Origin: Ascarosepion bandense
Lineage: Eukaryota; Mollusca; Cephalopoda; Sepiida; Sepiidae
DNA: 64,000 bases
NCBI GenBank assembly: GCA_037127315.1
Contig: JBBBDQ010000347.1
Coordinates: 350,001 to 414,000, forward strand
Reading direction: 5' to 3'
The translations under genes were made by a program, and so were the position numbers. This document shows, piece after piece, positions 1-12,649 of the stretch. The number at the start of each line of letters is the position of its first letter. The stretch's first letter is position 1. The notes under the pieces are model-generated. The model worked only from the letters and a program-made list of their open reading frames with translations. It did not search any database and was not told where the DNA came from.

Positions 1-189
1 TTTCATGTTAATCCTTGTCTATGCAATGGATTGTATTCATTAAATTATACATCTTCATCTGGTTTGATAAAAGATCTACTCATACTCTATGGGGTGTGTC
101 TCATTAGAATTTTGGAGAAAATGGATCTCCACATTTTCTTCTCTTTTGTAGCTCTAAAAGAATTTAAATTTTTGTTATTTTCCTTTCAA

Positions 190-420
190 TTTACTCAAGG
201 TCTCTATATAGGTTATGGGTTGTTTTCTTCTGTCCCTTTAAATATGTCAATTCATTCAAGTCCCTTGGCCTAATTATGTAACCTAGAAATTTCAACTTCC
301 ACGACTTATTGTTAAGTAAAAGTTTCTATTCATGTTTCAGTTTCATCTAAAACATCGTCGTTGCTCGCATGTTTGACACAGGATATTCTCAGCATCCTTC
401 TGTAGAACCTAAATTATGTT
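190..420 (-). pseudogene. LINE reverse transcriptase C-terminal fragment
   Basis: On the minus strand this reads RFYRRMLRISCVKHASNDDV, then after a short gap KLKFLGYIIRPRDLNELTYL, with frame breaks between them. The pattern W/RFYRRMLRIS..(x)..LKFLGxIxR is the region after the palm and thumb of an endonuclease-RT LINE polyprotein. The same family recurs at 8875-9290, 13200-13545 and 20085-20240. The copy lacks the RT active site and cannot be functional. The family name is uncertain; I recognise the motif but not the clade. Confidence 0.55.
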
Positions 421-1349
421 GCCTTAAATCTCTTCTTTATCTGTGAAGCAAAAGATATTTTTCCATCGGCATCTTCAAATTTTATCTTCTTGCCTGTTAT
501 TTTGAATATTTTCTTGCGACACGTTCTCACATATCAGCTCTTCTTTCATTAATTTCTTCTTCTAAATGATTTTACCATCATTATGATGTTCTTAACCAAG
601 TTACATATCCACTGACTTCTTTTTTCTTTAGGTCTTAGCGTTTTCATACTCACACATATATACGCTTCATAAGCATAGGGCTTTTGTGCCCCACGTAGTG
701 CGGTGTATATACGTGCTCACATATCACGTTAAATAAATTGTCTTATTCTCAATCTCGCATATATTTATATACACGAGACTTATGTACTTAATTATCTCAT
801 ATATATCTTGTGTATATATAATAATGCGCAAATATTCGATCACACACGTGTTTGTGTATTTTCTATTGATGCCAGATGCTAAGTATATACTGGAGCCATT
901 CACTTAAAGAAATATATATTTTTAATTCGGTATCCTTCTCATAGAAGACATTAATGCTACTAAGACACAAGGACTTACAAGGTGTAGAAGATTTAAGAAC
1001 ATAATCATGATTGATTAGCGGAAAGAGGAAGCAATCAGAAGAACAATTGAGAGCGATTTGAACTACGTTTAAATTTTTGCAGAAAATGATGGCTGAAAAA
1101 TATTGAGCTGGAAGAGAGTTCTACATGTGCAAGAAACGAAACTGCTAGCATTTAATTTCGGTTATATTTTCTCAGGTTCACTGGTCACTTTGATGTAATG
1201 CAATTTTTGTCAAAACATCAGAGCAATGTGTTTAACAACTATACACGCAGCAGATCTCAAACTTTATTTGCTTTAAGTTGCGTTGTTTTTCTTCATATTT
1301 TCGATCAATCTAATCAATTTATTTATTTCTTGGTTCGACATCAAATTGA
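421..1349. other. AT-rich intergenic DNA, no gene seen
   Basis: No open frame or repeat that I recognise. It contains short (AT)-rich and (CA)-like stretches around 650-860. Confidence 0.5.
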
Positions 1350-1462
1350 GTCTAATGGCCTTACTACGTTGAAATACCTCTCGTCCTTTATGATCACAAA
1401 AGTTAAACAACATCAATTTTTTCTTATATACATTTGGGTGACCGCTTGGAATACCAGCTTCT
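1350..1462 (+). repeat. 5S rRNA-derived sequence (SINE3-like or 5S pseudogene)
   Basis: The stretch follows 5S rRNA along its length: gtctaatggccttactacgt at the 5' end, then gatcacaaaagttaaacaac in the middle and gggtgaccgcttggaatacc at the 3' end. These blocks correspond to the 5' helix, the A-box/loop A region and the C-box region of metazoan 5S rRNA. The central part is diverged, so it is not a working rRNA gene. A second 5S-like copy at 36314-36425 shares the non-5S continuation aagcttg-gatgtgctg after the 5S part. That suggests a 5S-headed SINE family rather than two independent pseudogenes. Confidence 0.7.
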
Positions 1463-2940
1463 CTAAGCTTGATGTGCTGAACAGTGGCTGGAAATTGTTC
1501 ATTTGATGGCCGAGTTTCAATTGACGTCGCATTCGTTGTATTCGCTTACGTGCAAAGACTTTCGTCAATTGTATGATTTCACCTCTTTTTCTCAGCTATT
1601 GCTTAGATAATAAGACTTGTACCACTAAACCTTAATTATATTAAAAGTATTTCTAAGATTTAAAATATTTTCTGACTTTAAATGACCTACAAATAGTTGA
1701 GAAGCTGTAGAAAATTAATCAATCAATCAATAAACCTTGCAAATAATCCCAAGCCCCATGCTACTATGACGCAAACAGCTACTTGGCATGAGAAAGAAGG
1801 AAAATAGTTGAGAATAGGTAATTAACTTTTTCGGGTAAAGGACGAAACTCTGACCTTTTTATTTGAACATAGAAATTGTCATACAGAAAATAAACTTCAA
1901 ATACACACACAAAAATTAAAAGTACTTTTAAAATATGAAGGCCAAACGATTTTTGTTATATTTTTCAATTTTCGATAGGCAATATAATCATCAGTTCTTA
2001 ACAAAAAAATTGACGATTTTAAAAATAGTTTTGAAACTTTATAAATTATAATAATTAACAAAAATGACAACAATTGTTTTAAAATTTCAGTAGTAATCGA
2101 TTTTGTTTCTTCAGATTATAATGTCTTGAATTTTTATTATTTATTCAAGCAATTAAAAGATTATCAAATTGAATAATATCAGAGTTTTACTTCGTTTTTT
2201 ATTTTATTCTTCTGAATAGATTTTTGGATACAATAGCCATATTATAATAAAAATAGATGATTTATATTCCACAATAAGTCCTTTGTTTAACTTATTAAAT
2301 TATAGACTATAACAAAAAAAACTTTGTTAAAATTTCATGGATTTAAGTGGAGGTGAGATAACAGAGATAAAAAAAAATTCCCTAGATTTAAAAAAAAAAA
2401 TAATTTCAAATATAATTTCATTCATTTGTGAATGAGTACTGAATGGTTTCATTATAATCTATAATGATTTGATTTTTGTGAGAATTTCCAAATTAATGTG
2501 TTTGTCTTCGGAAAAAAGGGTTATGTCATTATTACGTTTTCCATTGTAGCACTCGTAATGTTTTGGTTACCCGATAACTCAAATCAAAACAACATTTTCT
2601 GCCAAAACGTCGAACATGTTAGAAGGGATTAAAACATTAAAAAAATAAATTAAGAATTACTTTGTTAATTCCTCTTAAGAAAATATAAACATTTTAATGA
2701 AAAAAGTTCGTTTCTATTAATTTGGGGGCTTTTTTTTATTCATACTATGCTGTTTTTTAGCAATTTAGAAAAGACCGAAAACACAATTCTAAAGAGGATA
2801 CAAGTTGTAAATATTTACTCCTGTTCACAGAGTAGTTTTTTAAACAATGTAAAACAAAATTGTATTTAAATAATATATGACATTTGTAATTAACCTAAAA
2901 TATTAACACTATTTTTTTTTATTAATTGTGATTGAATTCT
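1463..2940. other. AT-rich intergenic DNA, no gene seen
   Basis: Very AT-rich with homopolymer A and T runs. All frames are broken and no repeat family is recognised. Confidence 0.5.
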
Positions 2941-3490
2941 ACAGGGTGCGATAAATAAATTGTAGTCTAAATTACGCAAAGATGAAAATAACACTGACAT
3001 CTCGTGTTAGCAGATATATCTACCAAAATTAGACAAAAAATATTTTGAAATACTAAAGAGTAAATCAATCAATAAGATTATTATTTTCTTTATGAATTCC
3101 TAAAAAAATTCGCAATTTCAACAAGATAGTATACTTGTTTAAGTTGCTGGGTGCTGCCATAATCCCTATTTTTGTTCATTGTTTTTTGTTGGTATCGCCA
3201 TTAACAACACACTACACACAATAATAAATGGAGTATCAGTCTGGGGAATTAGGTTGCAATATGTAAGCGGTCATATGGTTGCAAAAATTGCCTGACATTC
3301 ATGACTTGCTTCTCCTGATTTTGTGGCATGGTTACCAGACATAAGATCTTCCAGCAACAAAAAACTTGACCGAAGACAGCACAACCTCCTCAACGAATTT
3401 GATGTAGGCTTCCGTGTTAAGTCTGATGTCCTCAAAACAATTTCAGGTGTTTTGCTCTTATCATAACGAACAGAGTGAGTTTTCCGTACA
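2941..3490 (-). pseudogene. Mariner transposon relic, 3' half
   Basis: The right-hand end begins acagggtgcgataaataaat, which looks like a mariner terminal inverted repeat, and the adjoining subterminal sequence is shared with the mariner relic at 15655-16225 (aacactgacatc, then atactaaagagtaaa). Read on the minus strand in shifting frames, the interior resembles the C-terminal half of a mariner transposase, including a stretch like VMNVRQFLQPYDRLHIAT followed by NSPD-like residues. Several stop codons and frameshifts are present, and the N-terminal half is missing. It is a dead copy. Confidence 0.6.
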
Positions 3491-3593
3491 TTTTAGAACA
3501 GTTATTGTCATCGTATATTTCTGAAAAGAATATGTAAATATTACTTCACTGACGTTTTTGTTCTAGTTTTCCTTCAGGGAATAAGATTTTTAT

Positions 3594-3765
3594 AGTATTT
3601 ACTTTATTCGGTCTATTATCCTCATTTCTGTTGCCATTTGTACGACGTTTCGGATGTTGTACGCTCCGACCTCCTTCAGGTGCTAGACGGCCGGATCATA
3701 CGACGGCCGAAACGTCGTATAAATGGCAACTAAGATGAGGACAATAGTCCGAATAATGTAAATAC
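3594..3765. repeat. Palindromic repeat, family P (hammerhead-like box)
   Basis: Two inverted arms of about 65 bp (near 3594-3660 and 3705-3765) share agtattta-c-ttattcgg-ctat, atcctcat and gccatttgtacgacgtttcgg. Each arm carries a box of the form CTGAAGGA...CCGAAACGTCG, resembling the CTGANGA...GAAA core of a hammerhead. No loop for stem III is available, so self-cleavage is unlikely. The same family occurs complete at 52970-53134, where target duplications define its ends, and as a left arm at 61020-61180. Confidence 0.7.
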
Positions 3766-5560
3766 AGCAAATGCTACCTCATTTCAGAACTATAGACGGG
3801 AACCTTTTTTATGTTTCATTTAAATGATATGCTTTTCTTGTGGGTGTTGTTAAATATAAGGAATCAGGACAGACAGATGAAAAGAAAAACTTTGGTAGAC
3901 GGACAACAACATTAATTTCCGTTATGACAAAAAAATGTAATTACACTTTATCACATGGTATAGAAAATATATAAACAAATACCCATTGACATTGTATGGT
4001 TGGATTATTATTATTATTTTCTGCATCCAGATTTGTTGTCTCTCTCCGCTAATGTGAGATCTTTGTTCAAAAATCGTCAAGAAAACGTATCCAAAAAAAA
4101 AAGAACAAAATACAAAAACAAATAAAAACAACATCAAGTTATACACCAGTGAGAACTTGTATTTCCTATCATAAAGAATTTGCCATTCTTTGTAGATGCA
4201 TTGTTATTTGTGAGCAGTTATATAAATTCAGTTTTAAAACTTTCTTTATACGATCATGTTTTTCTAATTTTTTCAGGTTAGTCTATCGGAACTTCTGCGA
4301 AAGGAAAATATGAAATATTTAAGAAAGGGAAGTAAATTTGACTGTATTTATTTCAGGAGAAAAACAAGTCGAGAAAAATTGAAAACAGTAAGAAAATTGT
4401 AAAGATCTCCAATGAATAACTCGTTATAAATTAACATATTGTTTCTTTCAGAAATATCATAAATAAAGAAAATGAAAAGTTAGAACTGTTTGCGTATTTG
4501 AATAAACCCTCTACAAAGAATAAGGCGAGAAATATATTTCTACAGAATATACATTTTTTTCTATTTTTGTGTTTTTTACAACTAAATCTTTCTTACCGTG
4601 TATGAGTGTTAAATTTATTTCAGCCATTGAGCGTAGATTTTTCAAGATGGAAACCAATGTGATTTCTTCATGTGTATGTGGAAGAAAAAGAAGCAAGTGA
4701 GAAATTGATGAAGAAAGTTTTAGTGTCACGTAGGTTGCTGAGGAAGACGTAGATTGCTGTGTAATGGATTTTTTTACGGTTATGCGTCATGAATTGTTGC
4801 AGTTATATCTGCCTTGACTTGGATAAAAACTTTGCTTAAATATCCTTAAAAAGAATTACAAAACATGTTTTTTATTATTGTTGGTTGTAATGAGACCCAT
4901 TGGGTGAAGAATGTTAAATATTTATTTTCAAATATTAATTTCTTAACCGTAAGGATGTGCGAATCCTTCAATTCAGAAGCCACTTCTTGTCATTTTGTGT
5001 TCTACTGTCTTGGTGTTTATATCTATCTTCGCCCCATGAAGTGAATAAAACCTTGATCAATAAAATACCGTTCGCCATCAAATTGATTTGTCAAACTACT
5101 AAATTACAAATTGACCTGTTATCAATTTAGAACCAGAGGCGTAACGCACTTACAGCTGTTCCAAGGATTCTGTTATGATGGAGAAAGTGTGTGCTTTGCT
5201 CAATAAAAGCAATTGACCACAAGAAACGTATCTTGAAAAGGGAAGGAAGGGCTGTTCTCAGTGGCATAGAAATAGCTTGAAAATAAGTTTTTAATGCCTC
5301 ATTCATCATCACGCCTGCGAGAATGCGTTCTTTTACATTTTCTAAACGGCGTTTAAATGTGGTAAAAGGCCAAACTTATTGGGTATTTAGTGTGAATCGA
5401 ACTCCCTATTCAGTTGTAACTAATCTAGCGAGGCATGCTTGCAAGATATTACACCACGTTCAAACGACCACGTCTTGTACACATACATGGACACAAAGGC
5501 ACAAACAGGCATAAAAAATCTATATACGTATTGCATCTGTTGTGGATCTTCGTCGCCAAT
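3766..5560. other. Intergenic DNA, no gene seen
   Basis: No recognised coding or repeat signature. Short open frames here are not supported by any motif. Confidence 0.45.
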
Positions 5561-6244
5561 TTGTTGTGGAGTAGTGGCGAAACTTCGCTGCAAAGTTGTA
5601 CTGACCTGTTTGTGCTGGAAGTAAGACACGGAACAAGAAGATAGAATCAAAACAATGTATTATGTTGTGGGGTATACGTCAGTTCGAGTCTTCGTTACCA
5701 AGTTGTTGTGGATTCCGGGTAAGGAACCATACAAAATAAGGAACAACAAAACAGGTATTTGAGATAGCAAAAAAAACCCGATGTATTAAACGTAAACATA
5801 CAATTGGAACACAAGTTAGTAATCCAGGAATACGATTAGTAAGGAGTATATATATACAAGTCTTTGAAGTAAAGCCGTGTTAGACTTAGTATATCCGTGT
5901 AATGCTAATCTGGCTGAGTGGAGCTCAGAGCTACTATGACTACTGACGCGGGATTCTCTCGGTAACTTACGAAATCTTACGGTACTCGTACTGTAAATCA
6001 CGTATCTCATTATGGGATGAGTATATGTATACTCAAGTCGAGTCTATTATCATAGAAAAACGGGAGTCTCACAACAATTAATAAAACAAGAAAGAAGAGA
6101 TTCAAAGAAGTCTTAATATTAAGTAATATAAAAATAAGTAAGGTATTATTACACTGCATGACTAGGAGATGTCGTTAGCTGCTCTCGTTAACTGCTGTAC
6201 TTGATGGCCAACTTGACTGCTCTCTAGAAGTCAAGCAGGTGATT

Positions 6245-6412
6245 GACATCGCCCGGTTCACACTCCACCCACGTCTATTGAACAGGAGAAGAGGCTCATC
6301 CTTTGTTCCCTGTTTAGAATGTGGTTTCCGGCTTTCTCTTTTCCAATCTTTTCACTCTTACGTAGCCCCCTGGGCATCAGTGGCGTTACCGCCTTGCTCG
6401 AGGTGATATGAG

Positions 6413-6415
<3 letters not shown>
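6245..6415 (+). repeat. Jockey-like LINE 3' untranslated tail
   Basis: This is closely similar to 55484-55650, from gcccggttcacactccaccc through gtagccccctgggcatcagt to ccttgctcgaggtgatatga. The block gtagccccctgc-cagtggc-ccttgctcggggtga ends all the Jockey-like fragments in the window (22717, 25845, 48517, 49705, and inverted at 47828). It is a 5'-truncated insertion consisting only of the 3' end. Confidence 0.6.

Positions 6416-6475
<60 letters not shown>
6415..6475. repeat. (TA)n microsatellite
   Basis: About 61 bp of uninterrupted AT dinucleotides directly after the LINE tail. Confidence 0.95.
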
Positions 6476-6476
<1 letters not shown>

Positions 6477-6619
6477 CAAAAGGAAGAGCTCATTTCTAGT
6501 AGAAGGGCACCATAACAGTATCATAGATACTTTTCCAAATTTTAGGTCGGGTCCCTCCGACAAGAACAAACATAAAAATTCATATAAACTTATGTCTTAA
6601 AGGCCGTCCTTGTACCTCA

Positions 6620-7250
6620 AGACAGCAACGAATAATGTTTTTAAATTCCCTCCGCTTGCTTCTACACGCCCGTGCACCCGTCGAATTATTTACTGGCGGA
6701 CAATTTCAAATACATCCATACGATTTTGAATGATTTCGCAGGCCCCTATGTCATGTTGATAAAGTTCTTCGGTATTATTAAAGTTTTTTCACATAAACCA
6801 ATTGTTTTAGGTGGCTCCTTAGAACAAAATGATTGGAATGGGAGGAACGTGCAGGCCATGGAACAGCCACTTTTCTACCTATCCGCTTTTTGCTGTAGAT
6901 GTCAACTAGTCCATTATAAACAATGTGACTAAAATTTAATGGAGCCTCATCATGCATGAACCAAATGCGTCTTCATATTAGCAGATTTCTATTCTCGAGC
7001 AGGCCTAAAAATATATATGGCCCTATTAAACGGTTACCTACTATTCCAGTCCAGACATTAATATTAAAATGAAAGCCTGTATAATGTGTTTTCATGGTAA
7101 GGAGTATGATCGAATCTCGTTTGTGTTGTCATTGATCCTGATTTAGTAACGTTGCTTGGAGAAAGAGCGGCAAAAGTGGGATGATTCAGTTGCCTTCGCT
7201 CTGAAAACACAATCTGATATAGTTCGTATAAAAAAATTGTCTGCTTTCTC
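6620..7250 (-). pseudogene. Tc1/mariner-type transposase relic (DUF4817/DDE class)
   Basis: On the minus strand, frames read GIVGNRLIGPYIF, then WFMHDEAPLNFSHIVYN, then SKKRIGRKVAVPWPARSS and LRSHLKQLVYVKK. These match in order the transposase blocks NVWAGIVGxxLIGP, HDGAPAHFS, RWIGRGGPxxWPPRSPDLTPLD and GHLKSLVY. HDGAP keeps the second catalytic Asp (HDEAP), but the SPD of WPPRSPD is changed to SSH. Stops and frameshifts are frequent and the N-terminal HTH is not visible. A second relic of the same class is at 62320-63310. Confidence 0.6.
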
Positions 7251-7259
7251 ATGATATGA

Positions 7260-8870
7260 ATATACTGCTATTGTGAAGCAGAAAACTTAGGTAATACACT
7301 ACTACACTTGTTAACTTTTAAGACAGTCTAGAACAAACGTACATGAATGACAAATGTACCCTAGTCATTTGTTTACGCACTCTATAAATGTACCCTATAA
7401 TAACAGAGCACCATCAATCGTATATTTTCTATAAACGTAATAAGGAAAAACCGAAGAATTTTTGAAGATAAGAGTGGCCATGTACTACGGTTGGGCAAAA
7501 TTTTAATGTGTCCATTTTCAGAGGAGAGAAAGTCATTGTAAACGTGGCTGACTTTTTCTTAAGATTTGGGGAAGATAGGACAGAGGCTAAAGAACACTGC
7601 ATTCCCACTAACACAGGTCGTTTTCTAGCTTTGAACTGTCTCTATAATTCCTTAATTTTTGCAAACTTTTCACACCCCGGGTTTTATTAATTTCTTAGCG
7701 TATTTATTTTATTCTTAGAAATGAGTCTGTTAATGCATTTGTCATTGGGGGATTCATGGGAGTGATATCCTACAGTTAGGAGCTTTCCTCTTACTCTATC
7801 TACAAATATTCATTCCTTTGCACCTTTAGCTTTTGTTTTGATAAACAACGTAGGATCTTGAAGAGATACAAATAGGGCCACTTGACCACCGGTGCTAGCC
7901 GAAGTCAGGTCTATTACCGGTACAAATAATATCAGCTTTCGGCCTTATTCTCTGAGCAAGAAGTGGCGCCGTGATCAATCACGCCACGCTTCTAACTGGT
8001 TGTTTTCTGGCCGTCATCATTACGGCGTAATTCTTCCCAATCCCCCTATCTTCTCTCCTCGGTATTGTGGTATGATATCTTTTGGGATTAAATCACGAGA
8101 CATCATCTCCGCAGAGTCCTCTGGTGTGGACAACAAATGCCCCTACGAAAAAAACCTTAAACATTTATGATTTTTCAAGCTTTAACTCCTAATGAAATCA
8201 GTGTGCTTTCTGTGCAACAACAATTTTTGCATTTGCTTGTAGAGCAGAAAGGCAGACACTGTTATTCGCTCTTCTGCATTGATGTTTAACAAAGATCACC
8301 ATCGGTAATCAGATGAGCTTATTGTTTGACTCCTTTGATGAACTCTGTTAAATTGTCGATGCATTTTGGTGGAGAACTTCAAATAAAGGACGATTTCCCA
8401 GCCGCACCATCATTGACTTTTTTCAGGCATCACATTATTACTTCGATTTTTCACTTGTTCAATTTGTTTATTTTATTTACTTTTCTCTACAATGAGGTGG
8501 GTGAATTATCTGGTAAGGTTAAAATCATTGAAAACTAAGTGACAGTTTTAAAAGAAATAAAGCAAATCAGACCAAGAAAAAAAATGCAGAACAAAATACA
8601 AAAGTGATAATTAACTATAAAGGCAAAAAAACAAAACAAAAAAAAACTAGTTCACCTTTAATAAAGCAACAATAACTAACGAAAGAATATGAAATTTAAA
8701 ACAAACTGTTGTAAAAAACACAATTAAAATAAATTTTGTCCAAGCAGAAAAACTAAAAACTAAAAAAGAAAATAATGTACTCAGTAAAAAAATTATTGTA
8801 ACTTTAATAATAAAATAAAGTAAAAACTTATGAAAATTGTCCAAAAAATCATTCTATATTGTCAAATTAC
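7260..8870. other. Intergenic DNA, no gene seen
   Basis: It includes a 92-codon open frame near 7892-8170 without any family signature, and A-rich DNA at 8560-8830. Nothing can be assigned. Confidence 0.4.
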
Positions 8871-8874
8871 TAAG

Positions 8875-9290
8875 TGCTGTCTGTTCTTAAATATGACAGT
8901 GAATGCTGGATAATCTTTTCAACGCTAAAGAGAGACGTAAAGCAGCCGAAATGTGGTTCTACAGAAGGATGTTGAGGATAACATGGACAATACATGTAAC
9001 TAGCTGTGAGGGTTTGGAGGAAATGGAAAATAATACTTCACATCAGATTATGACTTAAAATTCTTGCGGTAGGTAATGAAGAAAGATAGCTTAGAGAAAC
9101 TGATACCCACATGTCAGATAGAAGGAAAGAGATACAGCAGAAAGCATCGCATAACATATTTGATTGGCTTGAACAAATAGATGGCAAAGCAAAGTTTGTG
9201 TGAGGTAACAGGAGAATGTTTGCCAGGAGACACTAGGTATAGGGAGATGTGGAGTGCCATGATCATCTACGTCCTGAAGTAACAGGGTAG
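8875..9290 (+). pseudogene. LINE reverse transcriptase C-terminal fragment
   Basis: The plus strand reads KAAEMWFYRRMLRITWTIHVTS, then with frameshifts GKRYSRKHRITYLIGLNK-like residues and a tail at MWSAMIIYVLK. This is the best preserved example of the WFYRRMLRI family here. It carries only the region downstream of the RT palm. At least two frameshifts and a stop separate the blocks. Confidence 0.6.
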
Positions 9291-9299
9291 ATAGAAGAA

Positions 9300-10045
9300 T
9301 ATATTTTAAAATTCTTTTTACACTGAAAGAAAAAGATTTTTTTAAAACGAGAATGGCGCCTGAAGCCTTAACTGATTACCGATAGTAGTAATTTGTTATT
9401 GAGATGGTGTCCCTATAAAAACAGTCGTTAAAAAGCTTCTTAAAATCATTATGACAGAGCCTATGTTTGACCCGACCCTTCTCGCTTTGTAGTAAGTTAA
9501 TCACGGTTCTACTGAAACAAAAACATGGCTGTGTGTGTAGGGATGTATGTATGTATGCATACAACTAAGACACGGGTTCAGGCACAAATACACACTCCTT
9601 AAATTCATAAAAATGATCAAACTCATACATCCATTGAGCTCTTAATTTTTCTTGTATGTCATATTGGTTACAGAAAAAAAACGCAAAAGAATCATTTTCA
9701 TCTAATGATTGTCGGAAATGTTGTTAGAGAAATGTTCTTTATTCCACAAACGTTTTACAAAATTCAAGTGTGCTTTATAAAAATACGTATTTTCTAAGGC
9801 AATATTCTTGTGGCCATCGATTTTTGAATGGCTTCTTCGATGAAGAGGAAATGCTCTCAGGTGGATATTCCCTGTAGCTAAAATGCTGAAACGGTGTATT
9901 CGACGAACAACATCTGTAGGCATAAGATTTCATACAGGAAGATGCAATTATATTGCTAGTTTAGTTTTGCCACTAGGAGGCGTGAAACACGATGTAATAA
10001 TCAAAACGTACACATAAAGCATACAAGTACATTCGAGTGAAGCAT
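9300..10045. other. Intergenic DNA, no gene seen
   Basis: No recognisable element. A short atgtatgtatgtatgcat run lies near 9543. Confidence 0.4.
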
Positions 10046-10046
10046 A

Positions 10047-10058
10047 AACACACACACA

Positions 10059-10112
<54 letters not shown>
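10047..10112. repeat. (CA)n then (TA)n compound microsatellite
   Basis: About 50 bp of CA repeats pass directly into TA repeats. Confidence 0.95.
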
Positions 10113-10113
<1 letters not shown>

Positions 10114-10127
10114 GTATTTAGTAAAAT

Positions 10128-10410
<283 letters not shown>

Positions 10411-10797
10411 CTTAAATTAATAAACCCACACAATACATAATTGTTGTTTTTAAAACAATATAACTAAGTATACCATAATTATTTAATCCTTAATTAAACA
10501 TTCTAACCCCTTTACTCTAGATAGTAGTAAAAGAATATATTGTTCAATGAAAAAAAAAACCCAAATCTAACCTCCTATTAATAATTACTGTCTACCCATT
10601 TAAATAATCTAGGGACACACTATGTATCGTATTCAGACAGAATCAAAATGTGACATGTCCAGATCCAACCCATCCTGCCCCTTTCATAAGCTAAATATTA
10701 AATCTCCATGTTTGCATAATTCTCAATTTTGATTGAACAATATTGACACACCTAAAGCATTTTCTCTAACAACCACTCTCTAATTTTCTTAATAACC

Positions 10798-11020
10798 ATG
10801 AATTCATCTTATATTTTAAAAATATATTATTTTCAACATTTATTATAACATATCACCTGAAGAAGAACAGTTTTGTTCTGAAACATAATTTTTGTGTAGT
10901 GAAAATATGCTTTTATATACCATTGTAATAACAAAATTACAATATTAAGCTCTAATCTGTATCGAGCACTTTTTATAAAAGTAAATGCTTGAACAGTGGG
11001 TTTTAATCTACGAGTTTTTT
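10798..11020 (+). repeat. Dispersed repeat with hammerhead-like box
   Basis: This segment matches the reverse complement of 50210-50400 over about 200 bp (shared blocks include attacaatattaagctct and tttttataaaa-taaatgct). Near 10857 it has CTGAAGA, a hairpin AGAACA...TGTTCT with six paired bases, and GAAAC, the spacing of a hammerhead core. A convincing stem I is not seen. It is probably a Penelope-type terminal piece. Confidence 0.5.
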
Positions 11021-11029
11021 CACATTTTG

Positions 11030-11031
<2 letters not shown>

Positions 11032-11076
<45 letters not shown>
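11032..11076. repeat. (TA)n microsatellite
   Basis: 45 bp of AT dinucleotides immediately after the preceding dispersed repeat. Confidence 0.95.
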
Positions 11077-11080
<4 letters not shown>

Positions 11081-11462
11081 AAATAATTGCCAGTGATATA
11101 TGTAAACTAGGTAAAGGACGTCAATGCTAGAATGGCATACCATTTAATTTTAGTCATGAAATTTAGGCGTACTGCATGTGTGTGTGTGTGTGTGCCTGAT
11201 GTCAGAAAATTCTTGTTCCAGCCAATATTCCAATGGGCGAACATTAAGAGTTTTTTAATGAAAAATATTGGCTGAATCTCTCGAAATCCACTAATTTATA
11301 TGGTTTCATTGTATTCTTCATTTTAGGGCGAGTATATTAAGTTGTAGAGTAATTAATATAGGCTCGAAATTCTAGTCGAATTCGTTTAATTCACTTACGC
11401 ACAAATATCCTTGGGAAAAACATTAATCCATCTCTTCTCTCTCCAGATATGGGTTGAGTAGC

Positions 11463-11605
11463 AGGACAGATTATGTTCTATAGCCTTGGCTGGCAAAGTG
11501 TCTACAGCAAAAAATACTGACAACCTACCGCTAGAAAACCTTCTGCCTAGTCAGTCATGTCTCGAAAAAGAAATGATCGCCCAAGCCTGTATCACTAAAA
11601 CTAAC
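11463..11605 (-). repeat. Dispersed SINE-like repeat, family R
   Basis: The reverse complement matches 23935-24110 and 37325-37485: gtgatacacgcttgg-gatcatgtct, gactgactgggcagaag, gtaggttgcca, gactggttgcc and atctgtcc, in the same order. No Pol III box is obvious, so its class is unknown. Confidence 0.6.
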
Positions 11606-11849
11606 TGATTTTTTACTTGCCATTTTACTTTTCAACATTTTGTGCATGTGCGAGTTTTATATTATTTCTGTCGTGATATAGACTGTCGGGATAAAGTGTT
11701 GGTTTTTATGTCCACACTTATTATATCAGAAGTTACCTTTTTTAAAAATCAACTCTTCGTCTGTGCACTGACAGACTTGATGCTCTAATATATATCTCTA
11801 GATTCTTGAAAAATTTCAGTGAAGGAGCTGTGATGCAATCCATCCGGCA

Positions 11850-12330
11850 ATTCGACTTTATTCAGTTTCTCGTCAAAATCACCCGGCTTCTTTCTATATT
11901 TTCTACAAATATTAGATTAACCGGAACACTCTTCTGATCCCCCCCTTTTCTTATTGCCTCGGTTATTTGCTATTCGGCCTCACCGTTTTACAGTTAAATG
12001 AGCTGGACACAACTGCCACTAAAGTATAAAATAGTTTCTTTTCTCGTGCTTCTTAAGCGTGAAAATTATTTCCCATTTTTTATTCTGCGTCAAATACAAT
12101 ATTTAAATGCATTGTCAATCCTCAACATCTGTCTTTACGAACTCTGTTGTTTTATTGTCCTTTCCTGACTTCTACTCATTAAGGTCCTGGGCATGACGGT
12201 AAACTGCATCCGACAGCAAGGCCTCTGATTGGAAGGTTGTGAGGAGCATGGAACCACCTCTTAATTGCTGTTGTTCTCAGGTCCACTCTGACCCGGAGTG
12301 ATAGCACCTGTAAAAGTCCCAGCTAAGGGC
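11850..12330 (+). pseudogene. Highly decayed Jockey-like LINE 3' end
   Basis: Blocks such as cctcaccgttttacagttaa, agtttcttttctcgtgcttc and atttaaatgcattgtcaat align in order with the C-terminal RT sequence at 48050-48590. The protein is no longer readable. Assignment rests on nucleotide similarity only. Confidence 0.45.
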
Positions 12331-12649
12331 AAATAATTAACTCCCTCAAACTGGGGTCAAAACATTTATAGAAATATATGTATATAGAAAAATAGACTTT
12401 TGTAGAAAAATATACATTTTTGAAGGAAAAATATTGCCATAACACTTTTGTGAAGGAAAACATTTTTTTCAGCAAAACAATTTTTAATACAAAGCTACAA
12501 GACATCTTCAGTTTTCTAAAATAAAAAATAATAAAAACACTTTTTTTTAAAAATCGGACTAAATCAACCTTCTGACTATAAGCGAACATTAAAAACAATA
12601 CCTTAAAACTCCACCTTTTTTTGGCATTATTACTTACTATTATTACTTA

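Larger units (their letters stand above)
5570..6530 (-). repeat. LTR-like dispersed repeat, interrupted
   Basis: The segment gcaaagttgtactgacctgt...ggaacaagaag, the internal gtaaggtattattacactgc...tgtcgttagctgct, and the end ggaagagctcat...gggcaccataaca recur at 18965-19281 in the same order and, reverse-complemented, at 20485-20645. On the minus strand the unit starts tgttatggtgcc, a TG-type LTR start. The copy is interrupted by a LINE 3' tail (6245-6415) and a (TA)n tract. No pol gene is attached, so a solo LTR is the best guess. Confidence 0.4.

Noticed and set aside
1350..1462. Functional 5S rRNA gene
   Set aside because: The central region is diverged and the copy is embedded in a repeat-like unit.
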